A DNA stretch of 64,000 nt, taken from Arenimonas oryziterrae DSM 21050 = YC6267 (GTDB taxonomy: Bacteria > Pseudomonadota > Gammaproteobacteria > Xanthomonadales > Xanthomonadaceae). The notes below the pieces were generated by a model. It had not been told where the DNA came from. It was given only the letters and a program-made list of their open reading frames with translations, and made no database searches. This document shows, piece by piece, positions 38,767 to 48,321 of this stretch. Position 1 is the stretch's first letter; each line of letters begins with the position of its first letter. The translations under genes were made by a program, and so were the position numbers. The stretch covers positions 186,001-250,000 of the forward strand of contig NZ_ATVD01000003.1 of NCBI RefSeq assembly GCF_000420545.1, read 5' to 3'.

Positions 38767-39326
38767 TGCGCTTGAGCCAATCCGGAGTCCAGGTCCGCCT
38801 GCTGGTCGCATTGGCCTTTGTTTTGTGGGTCTGCGTCTGCTGCTCCTCTCCATCGAGTGATTCCACCAGCGTCTACCACGCTGTGTTTGCACACTTCGGC
38901 GCCGAGAAATCCCCCGTCTATGTCATCGATCGTCCGGCTGACCCGAGTTCGTTTGATCCCCTGAAGGACGCTCGTCTGCCCGGGCCACTGAAATTTGAGA
39001 TTCCACCCACAACACTGTCTCCCGCTTTCCTGGGTGCGCCTGAGGCACAGGTCTTGTCGGACGACGAACTACGGAGTTTGTTCCGTTCGAACTGTCGGGT
39101 CGCCTGGGCGCTTTTCCACGGCCACCATCGTGACGCGAACGTAGTGCTGAGGTTGTCGCCGGTCGGATACACGCCAGCTCGAGATCACGCCGTCGTTTTT
39201 GTGGCGTCCACGAACGTCGCGACCGCACGGAGCAATTGCCTTGGCACGGTCGGCTTCGCCGTGGTCTTGAAACGCGTCGACGGACTTTGGCAGTTTGAGA
39301 AAACGGTGGACCTTTTCGTTTCCTGA
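38766..39326 (+). CDS. small exported protein of the sigma/kinase operon
   Basis: A 186-residue protein whose start overlaps the kinase stop by one base (TGATG). The N-terminus is a hydrophobic export signal (VRLLVALAFVLWVCVCCSS) with a cysteine cluster that may be a lipobox, so a lipoprotein is possible. The mature part has two further cysteines (SNCRVAW; SNCLGT) and no recognised domain. Codon use is less GC-biased than in its neighbours. Tight coupling suggests it belongs to the same signalling module. It converges with tdk four bases later with no visible terminator. Confidence 0.78.
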   Translation: MRLSQSGVQVRLLVALAFVLWVCVCCSSPSSDSTSVYHAVFAHFGAEKSPVYVIDRPADPSSFDPLKDARLPGPLKFEIPPTTLSPAFLGAPEAQVLSDDELRSLFRSNCRVAWALFHGHHRDANVVLRLSPVGYTPARDHAVVFVASTNVATARSNCLGTVGFAVVLKRVDGLWQFEKTVDLFVS

Positions 39327-39330
39327 GCTG

Positions 39331-39963
39331 CTACAACCCCGCGTCCAGCGGCAACTGCGGCTGCTGCAGGTCGATGCGGCCTTCGCCGGCCATGATCTTC
39401 TTGAACTCGCTGCGCGAGACGGACACGTAACGGTCGTTGCCGCCGATCTCGACCTGCGGGCCGTCGGTGACGGCGCGGCCGTTTTCGTCGACGCGTACAA
39501 CCATCGTCGCCTTCTTGCCGGTGTGGCAGATGGTCTTGATCTCGATGAGATTGTCGGCCCAGGCGAGCAGGTACTGGCTGCCTTCGAACAATTCGCCGCG
39601 GAAATCCGTGCGCAGGCCGTAGGCGAGCACGGGCACCTTGAGCTTGTCGACGATCTCGCTCAACTGCCAGACCTGGTTCTTGCTCAGGAACTGCGCCTCG
39701 TCGACGAGCACGCAGCCCAGTGCACCGCGCGCGGCGATGTCCGCGGCGACGAGCTGCAGCAGATCGTCTTCGCGCTCGAAGATCAGCCCGCGCGCTTTCA
39801 AACCGATGCGCGAGGCGACCACGCCTTCGCCAGCGCGGTTGTCCAGGCGCGGCGTCAGGATGACCGTGCGCATGCCACGCTCGTGGTAGTTGTACGCGCT
39901 CTGCAGCAGCGTCGTGGTCTTGCCGGCGTTCATCGCCGAATAATAGAAATAGAGCTTGGCCAT
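39331..39963 (-). CDS. tdk: thymidine kinase (type II)
   Basis: A 210-residue salvage enzyme that phosphorylates thymidine. The P-loop is [18 protein letters not shown], with [11 protein letters not shown] (Walker B with catalytic Glu), [16 protein letters not shown] and the lasso segment [27 protein letters not shown] closes the domain. The zinc ribbon is reduced: where E. coli has C-x2-C and a later C, this protein has C-x2-G/T and S, so only one ligand remains. It ends the ubiJ-ubiB-truC-tdk run. Confidence 0.95.
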   Translation of the reverse strand: MAKLYFYYSAMNAGKTTTLLQSAYNYHERGMRTVILTPRLDNRAGEGVVASRIGLKARGLIFEREDDLLQLVAADIAARGALGCVLVDEAQFLSKNQVWQLSEIVDKLKVPVLAYGLRTDFRGELFEGSQYLLAWADNLIEIKTICHTGKKATMVVRVDENGRAVTDGPQVEIGGNDRYVSVSRSEFKKIMAGEGRIDLQQPQLPLDAGL

Positions 39964-40014
39964 GCCGCTAGCCTGACGCCTGCCCCGCCGGCATTCAAGC
40001 CTTGACGCGGGCGT

Positions 40015-40707
40015 TCAGCCGGCGAAATCGATCGAAAGAACCGCCAGCGCCTTGCAAAATTCCGCGTCCGGCGGCGCAGTCACCGTCAGCCGTTCGCCGG
40101 TGACCGGATGCAGGAAGGACAGCTGCCAGGCGTGCAGCAGCATGCGGTGCACGCCGAGCATGCGGAAGCTGCGGTTGTGCCGGCCGTCGCCATGGCTGGA
40201 ATCGCCGATAAGATGGTGGAACTGATGCTTGAGGTGGCGACGGATCTGCCGGTAACGGCCGGTTTCGGGCGAACAGCGCAGCAGGGCATAACGCGAGGTC
40301 GGATGCTGCGCGCTGGGCGTGTCGATCTCGGCGGTCGCGAGCCGGCGGAAGCGCGTGATCGCCGGCTTCTTGACCGGTTTGCCCGGGCCGCCGTCGAGAT
40401 CGTAGTCGACGACGAATTCCTCGTCCGGCCAGCCGCGGCAGATCGCGAGATAGTGCTTGTCGACCTCGCGCGACATGAACACGCCGCCGAGCGCCGCGGC
40501 GATGTCGCGGTCGAAGGCGACGAGCAGGCAGCCGCTGGTCGCCCGGTCGAGGCGATGGATCAGGTGAATGGATTTGCCGAACTGCGCGCGCAGACGCTCG
40601 TCGAGAAAATCGTCTTCGCCGCGCGCCATGGCACTGGCATGCGCCATCAGGCCGGCGGGTTTGTTGACGACCGCGAGCTGCGCATCTTCGTACAAGACCT
40701 CGATCAA
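40015..40707 (-). CDS. truC: RluA-family pseudouridine synthase, TruC-like
   Basis: A 230-residue enzyme with the catalytic motif IHLIHRLDRATSGCLLVAFD (Asp of HRLDR), the lipid-like opening LYEDAQLAVVNKPAGLMAHA, RCSPETGRYRQIRRHLKH and the C-terminal LLHAWQLSFLHPVTGE. No N-terminal S4 domain is present. Length and GHPIIGD-like HHLIGDSSHGDGRHNR fit TruC, which modifies U65 of tRNAs, though another RNA target cannot be excluded. It lies eight bases after the ubiB stop. Confidence 0.9.
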   Translation of the reverse strand: MIEVLYEDAQLAVVNKPAGLMAHASAMARGEDDFLDERLRAQFGKSIHLIHRLDRATSGCLLVAFDRDIAAALGGVFMSREVDKHYLAICRGWPDEEFVVDYDLDGGPGKPVKKPAITRFRRLATAEIDTPSAQHPTSRYALLRCSPETGRYRQIRRHLKHQFHHLIGDSSHGDGRHNRSFRMLGVHRMLLHAWQLSFLHPVTGERLTVTAPPDAEFCKALAVLSIDFAG

Positions 40708-40715
40708 GCCCGTTC

Positions 40716-42368
40716 CTATCGGCGCGGCCAGGCGGCGAGGAAGGCGCCGAGCGCGGCAGCGCCGGCGATCCAGGTCGCGGCGGTCAGGGACAGGAAATGC
40801 GGGCCGCCGCGATCGAAGGTGAAAAGCACGGTGGCGGTGATCATCAGCCCGGTGCCGAGAATCGCGTACACCGCCTTGCGCTGGCCTTCGCGCGAAATAC
40901 GCGCGAGTTCGGCCAGGTCATCGGACTGCATGCGCAGCGAGTGGCGACCATCGACCTGCTGCGAGAGCCAGTCGCGCACCAGGCGCGGCATGTCCGGCGC
41001 ATGCGTGATGAGCTCGGGCAGGCGTTTGCGGAACTCGGTGATCAGGGTGGCCGGGCTGTAGCGTTCGCGCAGGATGGTTTCCAGTACCGGCGAAGCGACC
41101 GCAAAAATATCGAGCTTGGGATCGAGCAGGCGCGCGACACCTTCGACATTGAGCAGGGTTTTCTGCAGCAGGATCAGCTGCGGCTGCAAGGTCAGCTCGT
41201 ATCGTTGCGCGGTACGGAACAGCTTGACCATGACCTCGGCGAGCGAGATTTGCGACAGCGGCCGGGTGAAATACGGCTCGCAGACCGAGCGCGTCGCGGC
41301 TTCGAGCTCGTCGATGCGGATATTGGACGGCATCCAGCCGGCTTCGACGTGTAGCTCGGCGATGCGCCGGTAATCGCGCTGGAAGATCGCCATGAAGTTT
41401 TCGGCGAGGTAATACTGGTCGCGCGGTGTCAGCTGGCCGACGATGCCGAAATCCAGGGCGATGAAGCGCGGGTTGTCCACGCGCGTGGCATCGATCCAGA
41501 TATTGCCGGCGTGCGCATCGGCATGGAAAAAATTATCGCGGAACACCTGCGTGTAGAACACACGCACGCCCTTGGCGGCGAGTGCGCGCCGGTCGATGCC
41601 CGCGGCCTCGATCGCCGCGACATCGTCCGAGCCGATGCCGTGGACGCGTTCCATCGTGAGCACGGTCTCGGTCGACAGCGGCCAGTGCACTTCCGGCACG
41701 TACAGATCGTCGGAATCGAGCCACAGGCGACGCATGAGGCTGGCGTTCGCGCCTTCGCGCTGCAGGTCGAGTTCGGCAAACAGCGTCATCTCGATTTCCG
41801 ACACAACCGCCTGCGGCTGGATCTTTTCGGCATTGGGATGATGGCGATCGGTGAACGAGGCCAGCGTGCGCAGCAGGCCGATATCGGCCTCGATCTGCGC
41901 ACGGATATTTGGTCTCAGCACCTTGATGACGACCTCGCGGCCGTCGTGCAGGGTTGCCGGATGCACCTGCGCGATCGACGCGGATGCGAGCGGCACGGGG
42001 TCGAAACTCGCGAACAGCTCGCCGACCGGCTTGCCCAACGCACGTTCGATTTCGAGCTTGGCCAGTTCGCCCGGGAACGGCGCGACCTGGTCGCGCAGCA
42101 GATTGAGTTCGTCAGCGATGTCGGGCGGCAGCAGATCGCGTCGCGTCGACAGCACCTGGCCAAACTTCACGAAGATCGGGCCCAGTTCCTGCAGCGCCAG
42201 GCGAAGGCGCTGACCACGCGGCAGGTTCGCTTCTTCGCTGCGCACCGCCGAGAACGGCCGCAACAGCCACAGCCAGCGGCCGAATGCGGTGTTCTCCAAC
42301 AGGCCATCGAGCCGATGCTTGAGCAGCACGCGCGCGATGCGCAGCGCGCGGAAGGCCGAGCGCCTCAT
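40716..42368 (-). CDS. ubiB: UbiB atypical kinase/ATPase for ubiquinone biosynthesis
   Basis: A 550-residue protein of the ABC1/ADCK/UbiB family. Family signatures are [20 protein letters not shown] (KxGQ), the alanine-rich loop [42 protein letters not shown] and [14 protein letters not shown]. Two C-terminal membrane helices ([35 protein letters not shown]) anchor it in the inner membrane. The start overlaps the ubiJ stop by four bases. It supports the coenzyme Q assembly complex. ubiE, often the first gene of this operon, is absent here. Confidence 0.95.
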   Translation of the reverse strand: MRRSAFRALRIARVLLKHRLDGLLENTAFGRWLWLLRPFSAVRSEEANLPRGQRLRLALQELGPIFVKFGQVLSTRRDLLPPDIADELNLLRDQVAPFPGELAKLEIERALGKPVGELFASFDPVPLASASIAQVHPATLHDGREVVIKVLRPNIRAQIEADIGLLRTLASFTDRHHPNAEKIQPQAVVSEIEMTLFAELDLQREGANASLMRRLWLDSDDLYVPEVHWPLSTETVLTMERVHGIGSDDVAAIEAAGIDRRALAAKGVRVFYTQVFRDNFFHADAHAGNIWIDATRVDNPRFIALDFGIVGQLTPRDQYYLAENFMAIFQRDYRRIAELHVEAGWMPSNIRIDELEAATRSVCEPYFTRPLSQISLAEVMVKLFRTAQRYELTLQPQLILLQKTLLNVEGVARLLDPKLDIFAVASPVLETILRERYSPATLITEFRKRLPELITHAPDMPRLVRDWLSQQVDGRHSLRMQSDDLAELARISREGQRKAVYAILGTGLMITATVLFTFDRGGPHFLSLTAATWIAGAAALGAFLAAWPRR

Positions 42369-43009
42369 GCACTGTCTCCGTGGCGGGCACGCAGGCGGTC
42401 GGCGCGCGCGATGAGCCGTTCGGCGCGATCGCGCAGGGCATCGACATCGTCGTGGAAAGCGGCGAGTTCGGCCTTGGCGACGACATCGCGGGTTTCTTCG
42501 GTGACGTAGTCGGCGGCATCGCGCGCGAGGTTCTGCGCGAGCTTGCCGCCGCCGCGCAGGGCCTCGCGCAAGACGCGAGCTGCCTGCGGACCGAACACAG
42601 GGCCGAGCGCATCGGCAAAGGGCTTGTCCCAATCGGGATCGAAGCGTCCGGCGAGTTGCTGCAGTGTGCGCGCGAGCTCGGCGTCGCCATTGATGCGCAG
42701 CTTGCCGACCGGCGGCGCATCCGAGGTGCGCGCGAACGGCAGTTGCGCGAGCAGGCCGCCGAGAGTCGCGCGCAGGCCGAGGTCGGGTTCGTTGCCGGCG
42801 TCGGGCGGACCGACCTCGAGCTGGCCCTGGCGCACGGTGATCGCCAGTGCCATCGCGGGCGCGACGAGGGCGAGTTCGATGCGTTTGCCGTCGAGCTTGC
42901 GCACGGCGGCCGCCGTGTCGGGGTCGAGCGCCAGCAGACGGTTGAGCGCGATCTCCAGCGCACGGCCGGCAACGGGCTTGAGGGAATCCAGCGGCGAGGG
43001 CGTGCTCAT
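42365..43009 (-). CDS. ubiJ: UbiJ, SCP2-domain ubiquinone assembly factor
   Basis: A 214-residue protein. The N-terminal part has an SCP2 lipid-binding pattern ([58 protein letters not shown]), and the C-terminus is a coiled helix ([20 protein letters not shown]), as in UbiJ. The protein is thought to present hydrophobic intermediates to the Ubi metabolon. Position directly before ubiB with an ATGA overlap strengthens the call. Confidence 0.93.
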   Translation of the reverse strand: MSTPSPLDSLKPVAGRALEIALNRLLALDPDTAAAVRKLDGKRIELALVAPAMALAITVRQGQLEVGPPDAGNEPDLGLRATLGGLLAQLPFARTSDAPPVGKLRINGDAELARTLQQLAGRFDPDWDKPFADALGPVFGPQAARVLREALRGGGKLAQNLARDAADYVTEETRDVVAKAELAAFHDDVDALRDRAERLIARADRLRARHGDSA

Positions 43010-43067
43010 GGGCGCATTGTAGCCGCAGGACCGTCCCGTCCCGAGACAGTGGCGACTGCGTGCAGCC

Positions 43068-44072
43068 TTAACGGGCGCCGTGACGGGTCCAGTCGGCGGC
43101 GGTGCGGCGCAGGCCTTCGGCGCGGGTCACGGCGGGCACGTAGCCGAAATCGCGGCGCGCGGCGGAGATGTCGTACCAGTGCGGGGTCGACAGTTGTTCG
43201 GCAAGGAATCGCGTCATCGGCGGCTCGCCCGACAGCGGGAAGATCCGCCACAGCACTTCCATCACGGCCCCCGCCGCATAGGCGAGGGCATACGGAATGC
43301 TGCCGTCGACGGTCGGCGCATCCACGGCCTGGAGCAGGGCGTTGACGATCTCGCGGGCCGTCGTCGGCTCGCCGTTGGAAATGAAATACGCCTTGCCCGC
43401 ACAGGCCGCGCCGGGCGCGAGGTGGTCGAACGCCGCCAAATGCGCCTGCACGGCATTGTCGATGTAGGTCGTGTCCATGCGGTTGTGCCCGCCCGCGACG
43501 AAGCGCAGTCGGCCCGCGCGTGCACGTTCGACCAGGCGCGGCAGCAACTGGGTGTCGCCCGGGCCCCAGATCAGGCGCGGACGCAGTGCGACGGTCGCGA
43601 GCGTCGCGTCGTTCGCGGCGAGCACGGCGATCTCTGCGAGCGTTTTCGTCGCCGGATACGGCGCCTTGAAGTTTTTGCCGTAGGGCGTGTCGATTTCGTT
43701 GCCGCCCTCGACCGGCGTGCGCCCGCTGTGGGTCACGCTCGGCGTGGAGGTGTAGACGAGGCGGGCGATGCCGTTCGCACGGCAAGCGGCGAGCACGTTT
43801 TCCGTGCCGCGCACGTTCGCGTCGTAATAACTTTCGTAGCTGCCCCAGGCGCCGGCCTTGGCGGCGTTGTGGAAAACCGCGTCCTGGCCGGCGCAGGCCC
43901 GGATCAGGGTCGCGGCATCGGTGAGATCGCCCAGCACCTGACGAACACCGAGGGCTTCGATGGCCTGCGAGAAACCGCGCTGGTAGCTGGTGACCTCGTA
44001 GCCACGCGCGATCAGGGCCGCGCACAGGCCGCGTCCGAGGAAACCGCTGCCGCCAGTGACGAGAACCTTCAT
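43068..44072 (-). CDS. oleD: OleD, NADPH-dependent 2-alkyl-3-ketoalkanoate reductase
   Basis: A 334-residue extended SDR with [19 protein letters not shown] for cofactor, [10 protein letters not shown] with the active-site serine and YPATK as the YxxxK. In the olefin pathway OleD reduces the 2-alkyl-3-keto acid made by OleA to the beta-hydroxy acid used by OleC. Assignment rests on family plus position as the last gene of oleABCD; its start overlaps the oleC stop by four bases. Confidence 0.93.
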   Translation of the reverse strand: MKVLVTGGSGFLGRGLCAALIARGYEVTSYQRGFSQAIEALGVRQVLGDLTDAATLIRACAGQDAVFHNAAKAGAWGSYESYYDANVRGTENVLAACRANGIARLVYTSTPSVTHSGRTPVEGGNEIDTPYGKNFKAPYPATKTLAEIAVLAANDATLATVALRPRLIWGPGDTQLLPRLVERARAGRLRFVAGGHNRMDTTYIDNAVQAHLAAFDHLAPGAACAGKAYFISNGEPTTAREIVNALLQAVDAPTVDGSIPYALAYAAGAVMEVLWRIFPLSGEPPMTRFLAEQLSTPHWYDISAARRDFGYVPAVTRAEGLRRTAADWTRHGAR

Positions 44073-45730
44073 GCCGGGGTTCCGATTTTTTTCGCGGCCC
44101 AGCGCGCGAGCTGTTCGCGGCCAATCTTGGCATTGTGGCGGATGTCGACCGGGAAGCCGGCGTGGAACAGCAGCGTATCGATGCGGCCGGTGTGCACGAA
44201 GCCGCCGCCGATCCGCAGCAGCTCGCTGCGGATGCGCGCCTGTTCGCCAGAGGCGGTGCCCGGCTGCAGCTCCACGCAGAGCACCGGCCGCTGCCGGCCG
44301 CGTTCGCCGAGGCCGACCAGGGCCGTGCGGCGCACGTCCGGATGCGTGTTGAACACCGGCTCGACCTGCTCGGTGAACAAGGAGCCATGCACGGTGTCGA
44401 CGCGATGCGATTTACGACCGCAGAACCACAGCCGACCCTCCTCGTCGAACCAGCCCAGATCGCCCATGCGATGCACGATGCGCTCGCCGTGATCGCGGTG
44501 CTGTTCGCGGATTTTCGCCAGCGCGGTCGCCTGCGGACGCCGAAAATATTCGTCGGTCGCCGAGGGTCCGGCGACGGTGATCTCGCCGACGACGCCCGGC
44601 GCGACCTGCAGACCATCGCGCCAGTCGGCAATCGCCGCGTCGGTGATTTCTATCAGACGTACGTCGTTCGCAGCGACCGGGTGGCCGACACAAGTGCCGG
44701 CGCCGCGTTCGGTCGCCACGCGCGTGGCCTGCAGTTCGCGGCCTTCGATGACCGCAACGGGCAGGCATTCGGTCGCGCCGTAGGGCGTCCACAATTGCGC
44801 GTCGTCGGGCAATAACTCGCGCATTGTCGCGACCACGTCCGGCGGCACCGGTGCACCGGCCGAGGTCACGCGGCGCAGTGTCGGCAGTTTCGCGCCATGC
44901 CTGGCGAGCACGGCCATCAAGGCCGGCGATCCGAACAACTGCGTGACACCGAATTTTTCGATCGCGTGCAGCAGCTTGCGCGGGTCGGCCTGCGCGGGTC
45001 GGGTCGGGTCCATGTCGGGAATGATCGAGGTCAGACCCAGGGCCGGATCGAACAACGCGAACGGCGGAAACGTCGGCAGGTCGATGCCGCCCGCTTCGAT
45101 GCCGAAGGCGGTGCGCAGCAGGTCGATCTGCGCGACGAAATGACGATGGCGATACACCACGCCCTTGGGCACGCCAGTCGAGCCGGAGGTGAACAGCAGC
45201 GCTGCCATTTCGTCGGGCGCGGTGTCCGCGAGCTGCGGCCCGGCGTGGGCGCCGAGCGCTTCGACCTGCGCGAGCGTGTGTCCGCCCCAGAACCAGCGGC
45301 GACCGACCGTCACCTGCACGCGCGCACTACGCGCCCAGCGCAGCACGCAACGTGCGGCGTGCGCGAGCGGAATGCCGATAAAAGCGTCCGGCTCGGCCTC
45401 GTCCAGGCACTGCTTGAGCGCCGATTTGGCGATGCCCGGGTCGACCAGCACCGGCACTGCGCCAGCCTTGAACAAGGCGAACATCAGCAGGAAAAATTCC
45501 GGCGACGGCCGCACCATCACGACCGTGCGCGTGCCGCGCACGATGCCGAGCGTGGCCAGGCCCGCGGCGATGGCATTGGAGCGGTTTTCGAGATCGCGAT
45601 AGCTGATCGCTTCGTCGTAGCGCGCAAATCCGTCGGCGCCGCGCGCGCCCGGACAGCGCATGGCGATCTGGTCGCCGCGTTCGGCGGCCATGCGGGGAAG
45701 AACAGCGGCGATGTTGCAGGGTTCGGTCAT
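44069..45730 (-). CDS. oleC: OleC, ATP-dependent beta-lactone synthetase
   Basis: A 553-residue member of the acyl-adenylate superfamily. The P-loop is [20 protein letters not shown], the A5-type motif is [14 protein letters not shown] and the A7/A8 region is [20 protein letters not shown]. OleC converts 2-alkyl-3-hydroxy acids to cis-beta-lactones instead of making CoA thioesters; the gene's place between oleB and oleD separates it from ordinary acyl-CoA synthetases. It is coupled to oleD, and 68 bases separate it from oleB. Confidence 0.94.
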   Translation of the reverse strand: MTEPCNIAAVLPRMAAERGDQIAMRCPGARGADGFARYDEAISYRDLENRSNAIAAGLATLGIVRGTRTVVMVRPSPEFFLLMFALFKAGAVPVLVDPGIAKSALKQCLDEAEPDAFIGIPLAHAARCVLRWARSARVQVTVGRRWFWGGHTLAQVEALGAHAGPQLADTAPDEMAALLFTSGSTGVPKGVVYRHRHFVAQIDLLRTAFGIEAGGIDLPTFPPFALFDPALGLTSIIPDMDPTRPAQADPRKLLHAIEKFGVTQLFGSPALMAVLARHGAKLPTLRRVTSAGAPVPPDVVATMRELLPDDAQLWTPYGATECLPVAVIEGRELQATRVATERGAGTCVGHPVAANDVRLIEITDAAIADWRDGLQVAPGVVGEITVAGPSATDEYFRRPQATALAKIREQHRDHGERIVHRMGDLGWFDEEGRLWFCGRKSHRVDTVHGSLFTEQVEPVFNTHPDVRRTALVGLGERGRQRPVLCVELQPGTASGEQARIRSELLRIGGGFVHTGRIDTLLFHAGFPVDIRHNAKIGREQLARWAAKKIGTPA

Positions 45731-45798
45731 GGACTCAAGGGTGCCCGTCAGCCGCCGTCAACCGCATCGCACCGGCGACGCGGCGTTTTCCCGAAACC

Positions 45799-46728
45799 TC
45801 AGAGCGGGTGTTCGTCGAGGAAATGACGGATCGCCGGCACCAGGGCATCGGCCTTGTCTTCGAGCACGTAATGGCCCGCGTCGCCGAAGATGCGTTGCTC
45901 GGCCTGGGGCAGCGCCGAGGTGAAGCCCTCGAGGAAATGCCGGTCGAACACGAAATCGCGCAGACCCCAGCCGATGAAGGCCGGGCGGTCGGCGAACGAC
46001 GGCAGCGCTTTCTGCGCCTTGTCGACCAGCGGCCAGGCGCGGTCGCCGGGCGACAGCGGAATGTCCTGCACGAAGCGCAGCGTACTGATGCGATTGGCCC
46101 ACGAGTCGTAGGGCGCGACATACGCGCGCTGTACGGCCGGCGACATCGGCTGCAGCACGCCGTGTTTGGTCGCGCCCGCGGCGAAGGCGTTGAAGCCGCG
46201 GATCAGGCCCGTGCCCAGCCGCGAATCGCGACCGAGCTTGAGTTGCCAGGGCATCGCCTTCGCGGCCGGCAGCGGGAACGACGCGGTGTTGAGAATGACC
46301 AGGCGTTTGACCCGCGCGTGATGCTTTAGCGCCCAGCCGAAACCGATCATGCCGCCCCAGTCGTGCACGGCGAGCGTGATGTTGTCGCCCAGGTTCAGCG
46401 AATCGAGCAGGCGGTCGAGATCGAGCACGCGCGACTGCAGCGTGTACAGGTATTTGTCGTCCGCGGGTTTGTCCGACAGACCCATGCCGACGTGGTCGGG
46501 CACGATGCAGCGGTACTTGTCGCGCAGGCCGAGCACCAGCTTGCGCCAGTAGTAACTCCACGACGGATTGCCGTGCAGCATCACCACCGGATCACCGCGA
46601 CCTTCGTCGAGATAGCTCATCTCGATGCCGGCGCCGCGGTCGAAGCGGCGCGGGTTGAACGGATAGTCCGGGAACGGACCCTTGTGGAGGACGCGCGCCT
46701 GTTCGGCGTTCAGGGACGGGTGGCTCAC
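45799..46728 (-). CDS. oleB: OleB, beta-lactone decarboxylase
   Basis: A 309-residue alpha/beta hydrolase of the haloalkane-dehalogenase subgroup. HGNPSWSYYWRKLVLGL carries the oxyanion and halide-site-like residues, AVHDWGGMIGFGW has the nucleophilic Asp123, and GDAGHYVLEDK carries the catalytic histidine. In the pathway OleB removes CO2 from the beta-lactone to give the cis-olefin. Translation probably starts at a GTG that overlaps the oleA stop (GTGA), so no ATG is needed. Confidence 0.93.
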   Translation of the reverse strand: MSHPSLNAEQARVLHKGPFPDYPFNPRRFDRGAGIEMSYLDEGRGDPVVMLHGNPSWSYYWRKLVLGLRDKYRCIVPDHVGMGLSDKPADDKYLYTLQSRVLDLDRLLDSLNLGDNITLAVHDWGGMIGFGWALKHHARVKRLVILNTASFPLPAAKAMPWQLKLGRDSRLGTGLIRGFNAFAAGATKHGVLQPMSPAVQRAYVAPYDSWANRISTLRFVQDIPLSPGDRAWPLVDKAQKALPSFADRPAFIGWGLRDFVFDRHFLEGFTSALPQAEQRIFGDAGHYVLEDKADALVPAIRHFLDEHPL

Positions 46729-47741
46729 CAGACGACTTCTGCCATCGAGCAGTTCAAACCCGAGCCGATGCCGAGCAACGCGATGCGGTTGCCCTTCTTC
46801 AGACGGCCCATTTCCTTGAGCTTGCTCAGCACGATCGGCACCGAGGCCGGGCCGATGTTGCCGTGCTCGTTGAAGATGGTCAGCACTTTCGCCGGATCGA
46901 TGCCGAAGGCCTTGATGAAGGCTTCGGTGTGCACGCGGCTGACCTGGTGGATCACGAACTGGTCCATTTCCTCGACCGCCCAGCCCAGCGCGAGGCGGGC
47001 GGCGACGAAGGTCTTCTGCGCGAGCTTGAGGCCCTCGATCAGCAGCATGCGGGTATCGGTGACCATGCGGTCGAGGTTGCCGCGGCACAGCGTATTCCAC
47101 TGCGTGGCGGCCTTGGTGACGCCGCCCTTGTAGCGCGGCGCGTCCGGCACGAGTTCAGCGCGCGCGAGCACCATCGCGGCGGCGCCGCAGCCCAGGGTCA
47201 GCGAGGCGAGTTCGTTGCGGAACTGCTCTTCGGTGACGTTCGGATCGCTCAGGCGGGTCAGGGTCTTTTCGTACACCAGGTTCGCGGTCTCGCCATCGAC
47301 GACGAGCGCGTACTCGATGTCGCCGCGTTCGATCATGCGGCTGGCGATGTCCATGCCGTTGAGGAACGCCAGGCAGGCGTTGGCGACGTCGAAGTTCTGG
47401 CAGTTCTCGCCCAGGCCCAGGTTGCCCGAGACGATCGAGGCCGTGGACGGCTCGAGGAAGTCGCGGCTGACCGAGGTGTTGACCAGCAAGCCGATCTTGT
47501 CGCGCGGCACGTTCGCGTCGAGCAGCGCCTTTTCGGCGGCCATCGTCGCGGCGTCGGAGGACTGGGTTTCGTCGTCCCACATGCGGCGCGAGAAGATGCC
47601 CGCGATGTCCTGCAACACGTCGGTCTTGATGCCGAGCCGGTCCATGGTGGGCTGGAGACGGGCATTGATGTCGGCCGAGCTCAGGGCGTGCGGCGCATCG
47701 ATATGGGCAAGGCCGGCAATGGCGACGTGGGTGAACAGCAT
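46725..47741 (-). CDS. oleA: OleA, acyl-CoA head-to-head condensing enzyme
   Basis: A 338-residue thiolase-superfamily enzyme that joins two long-chain acyl-CoAs to a beta-keto acid, the first step of olefin synthesis. The catalytic cysteine is C123 in DVANACLAFLNGMD, the base supplied across the dimer is E97 in SVSRDFLEPSTAS, and IHQVSRVHTEAF with FNEHGNIGPASVP supplies the catalytic histidine and asparagine. Sequence is very close to Xanthomonas OleA. It opens the oleABCD operon. The start is the ATG before LFTHVAIAGL. Confidence 0.97.
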   Translation of the reverse strand: MLFTHVAIAGLAHIDAPHALSSADINARLQPTMDRLGIKTDVLQDIAGIFSRRMWDDETQSSDAATMAAEKALLDANVPRDKIGLLVNTSVSRDFLEPSTASIVSGNLGLGENCQNFDVANACLAFLNGMDIASRMIERGDIEYALVVDGETANLVYEKTLTRLSDPNVTEEQFRNELASLTLGCGAAAMVLARAELVPDAPRYKGGVTKAATQWNTLCRGNLDRMVTDTRMLLIEGLKLAQKTFVAARLALGWAVEEMDQFVIHQVSRVHTEAFIKAFGIDPAKVLTIFNEHGNIGPASVPIVLSKLKEMGRLKKGNRIALLGIGSGLNCSMAEVVW

Positions 47742-47852
47742 GGGAGGCAACCTAGGGGGAAACCCGTCAAAGTTACCGCTTTCGGCCTTCCGGCTCAACC
47801 TAAACGGTCGTGAAGACCGGCAAAAGCGCGGTCTACGTCATGAAAAACGCGC

Positions 47853-48230
47853 TCATTCCTTCAGGGGAATGGTCTCGGCGCTGTCCTTGGCCGGCGGCGC
47901 GGTCGAAATCGGGGCGCCGGCGCAGCGGAAGGCGGTGAAGCGCTGCACGCCGTCCTTGGGCTCGGTGCGCGGCTGCACGGTGTCGGCTTTCAGACCGGGC
48001 GCCTCGTTGCGGGCGAGGGTTTCGAGCTCGTCGCGCACGCGCAGCGCGTCGCGCGAGTACGGACCAAGGCGGTCCTTCACCGACACTTCGATCTCGCCGC
48101 GCTTCTCACAGGCGGCCAGATCCTTGTTGGCCGCGACCACCTTCACCTGTTCGCCGCCGGGGCCCATTTTCACGAACGTGCAGGCCGACAGGGACAGCAC
48201 CAGGGCAAGGGACAGGACGGGAAGGCGCAT
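47853..48230 (-). CDS. DUF4156-type lipoprotein
   Basis: A 125-residue lipoprotein (MRLPVLSLALVLSLSAC ends in a lipobox, LSAC). The mature part contains VKVVAANKDLAACEKRGEIE and RDALRVRDELETLARNEAPG, matching DUF4156. The cysteines (AACEKRG and FRCAG) could pair. It lies upstream of oleA on the same strand, 111 bases away, and downstream of the M16 peptidase gene behind a terminator. Function unknown. Confidence 0.82.
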   Translation of the reverse strand: MRLPVLSLALVLSLSACTFVKMGPGGEQVKVVAANKDLAACEKRGEIEVSVKDRLGPYSRDALRVRDELETLARNEAPGLKADTVQPRTEPKDGVQRFTAFRCAGAPISTAPPAKDSAETIPLKE

Positions 48231-48261
48231 GCGGAATCTCCGGGTCGAAAAAGCAGGGCTG

Positions 48262-48300
48262 AAAAACACGACGGACGGGATTGTGGCCCCGTCCGTCGTG
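48262..48300 (-). terminator. intrinsic terminator after the M16 peptidase gene
   Basis: On the minus strand CACGACGGACGGG and CCCGTCCGTCGTG form a perfect 13-base-pair stem with an eight-base loop, followed by five T. It separates the peptidase transcript from the lipoprotein gene. Confidence 0.9.
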
Positions 48301-48321
48301 AACCGCCAATGAGGCTGGCGT

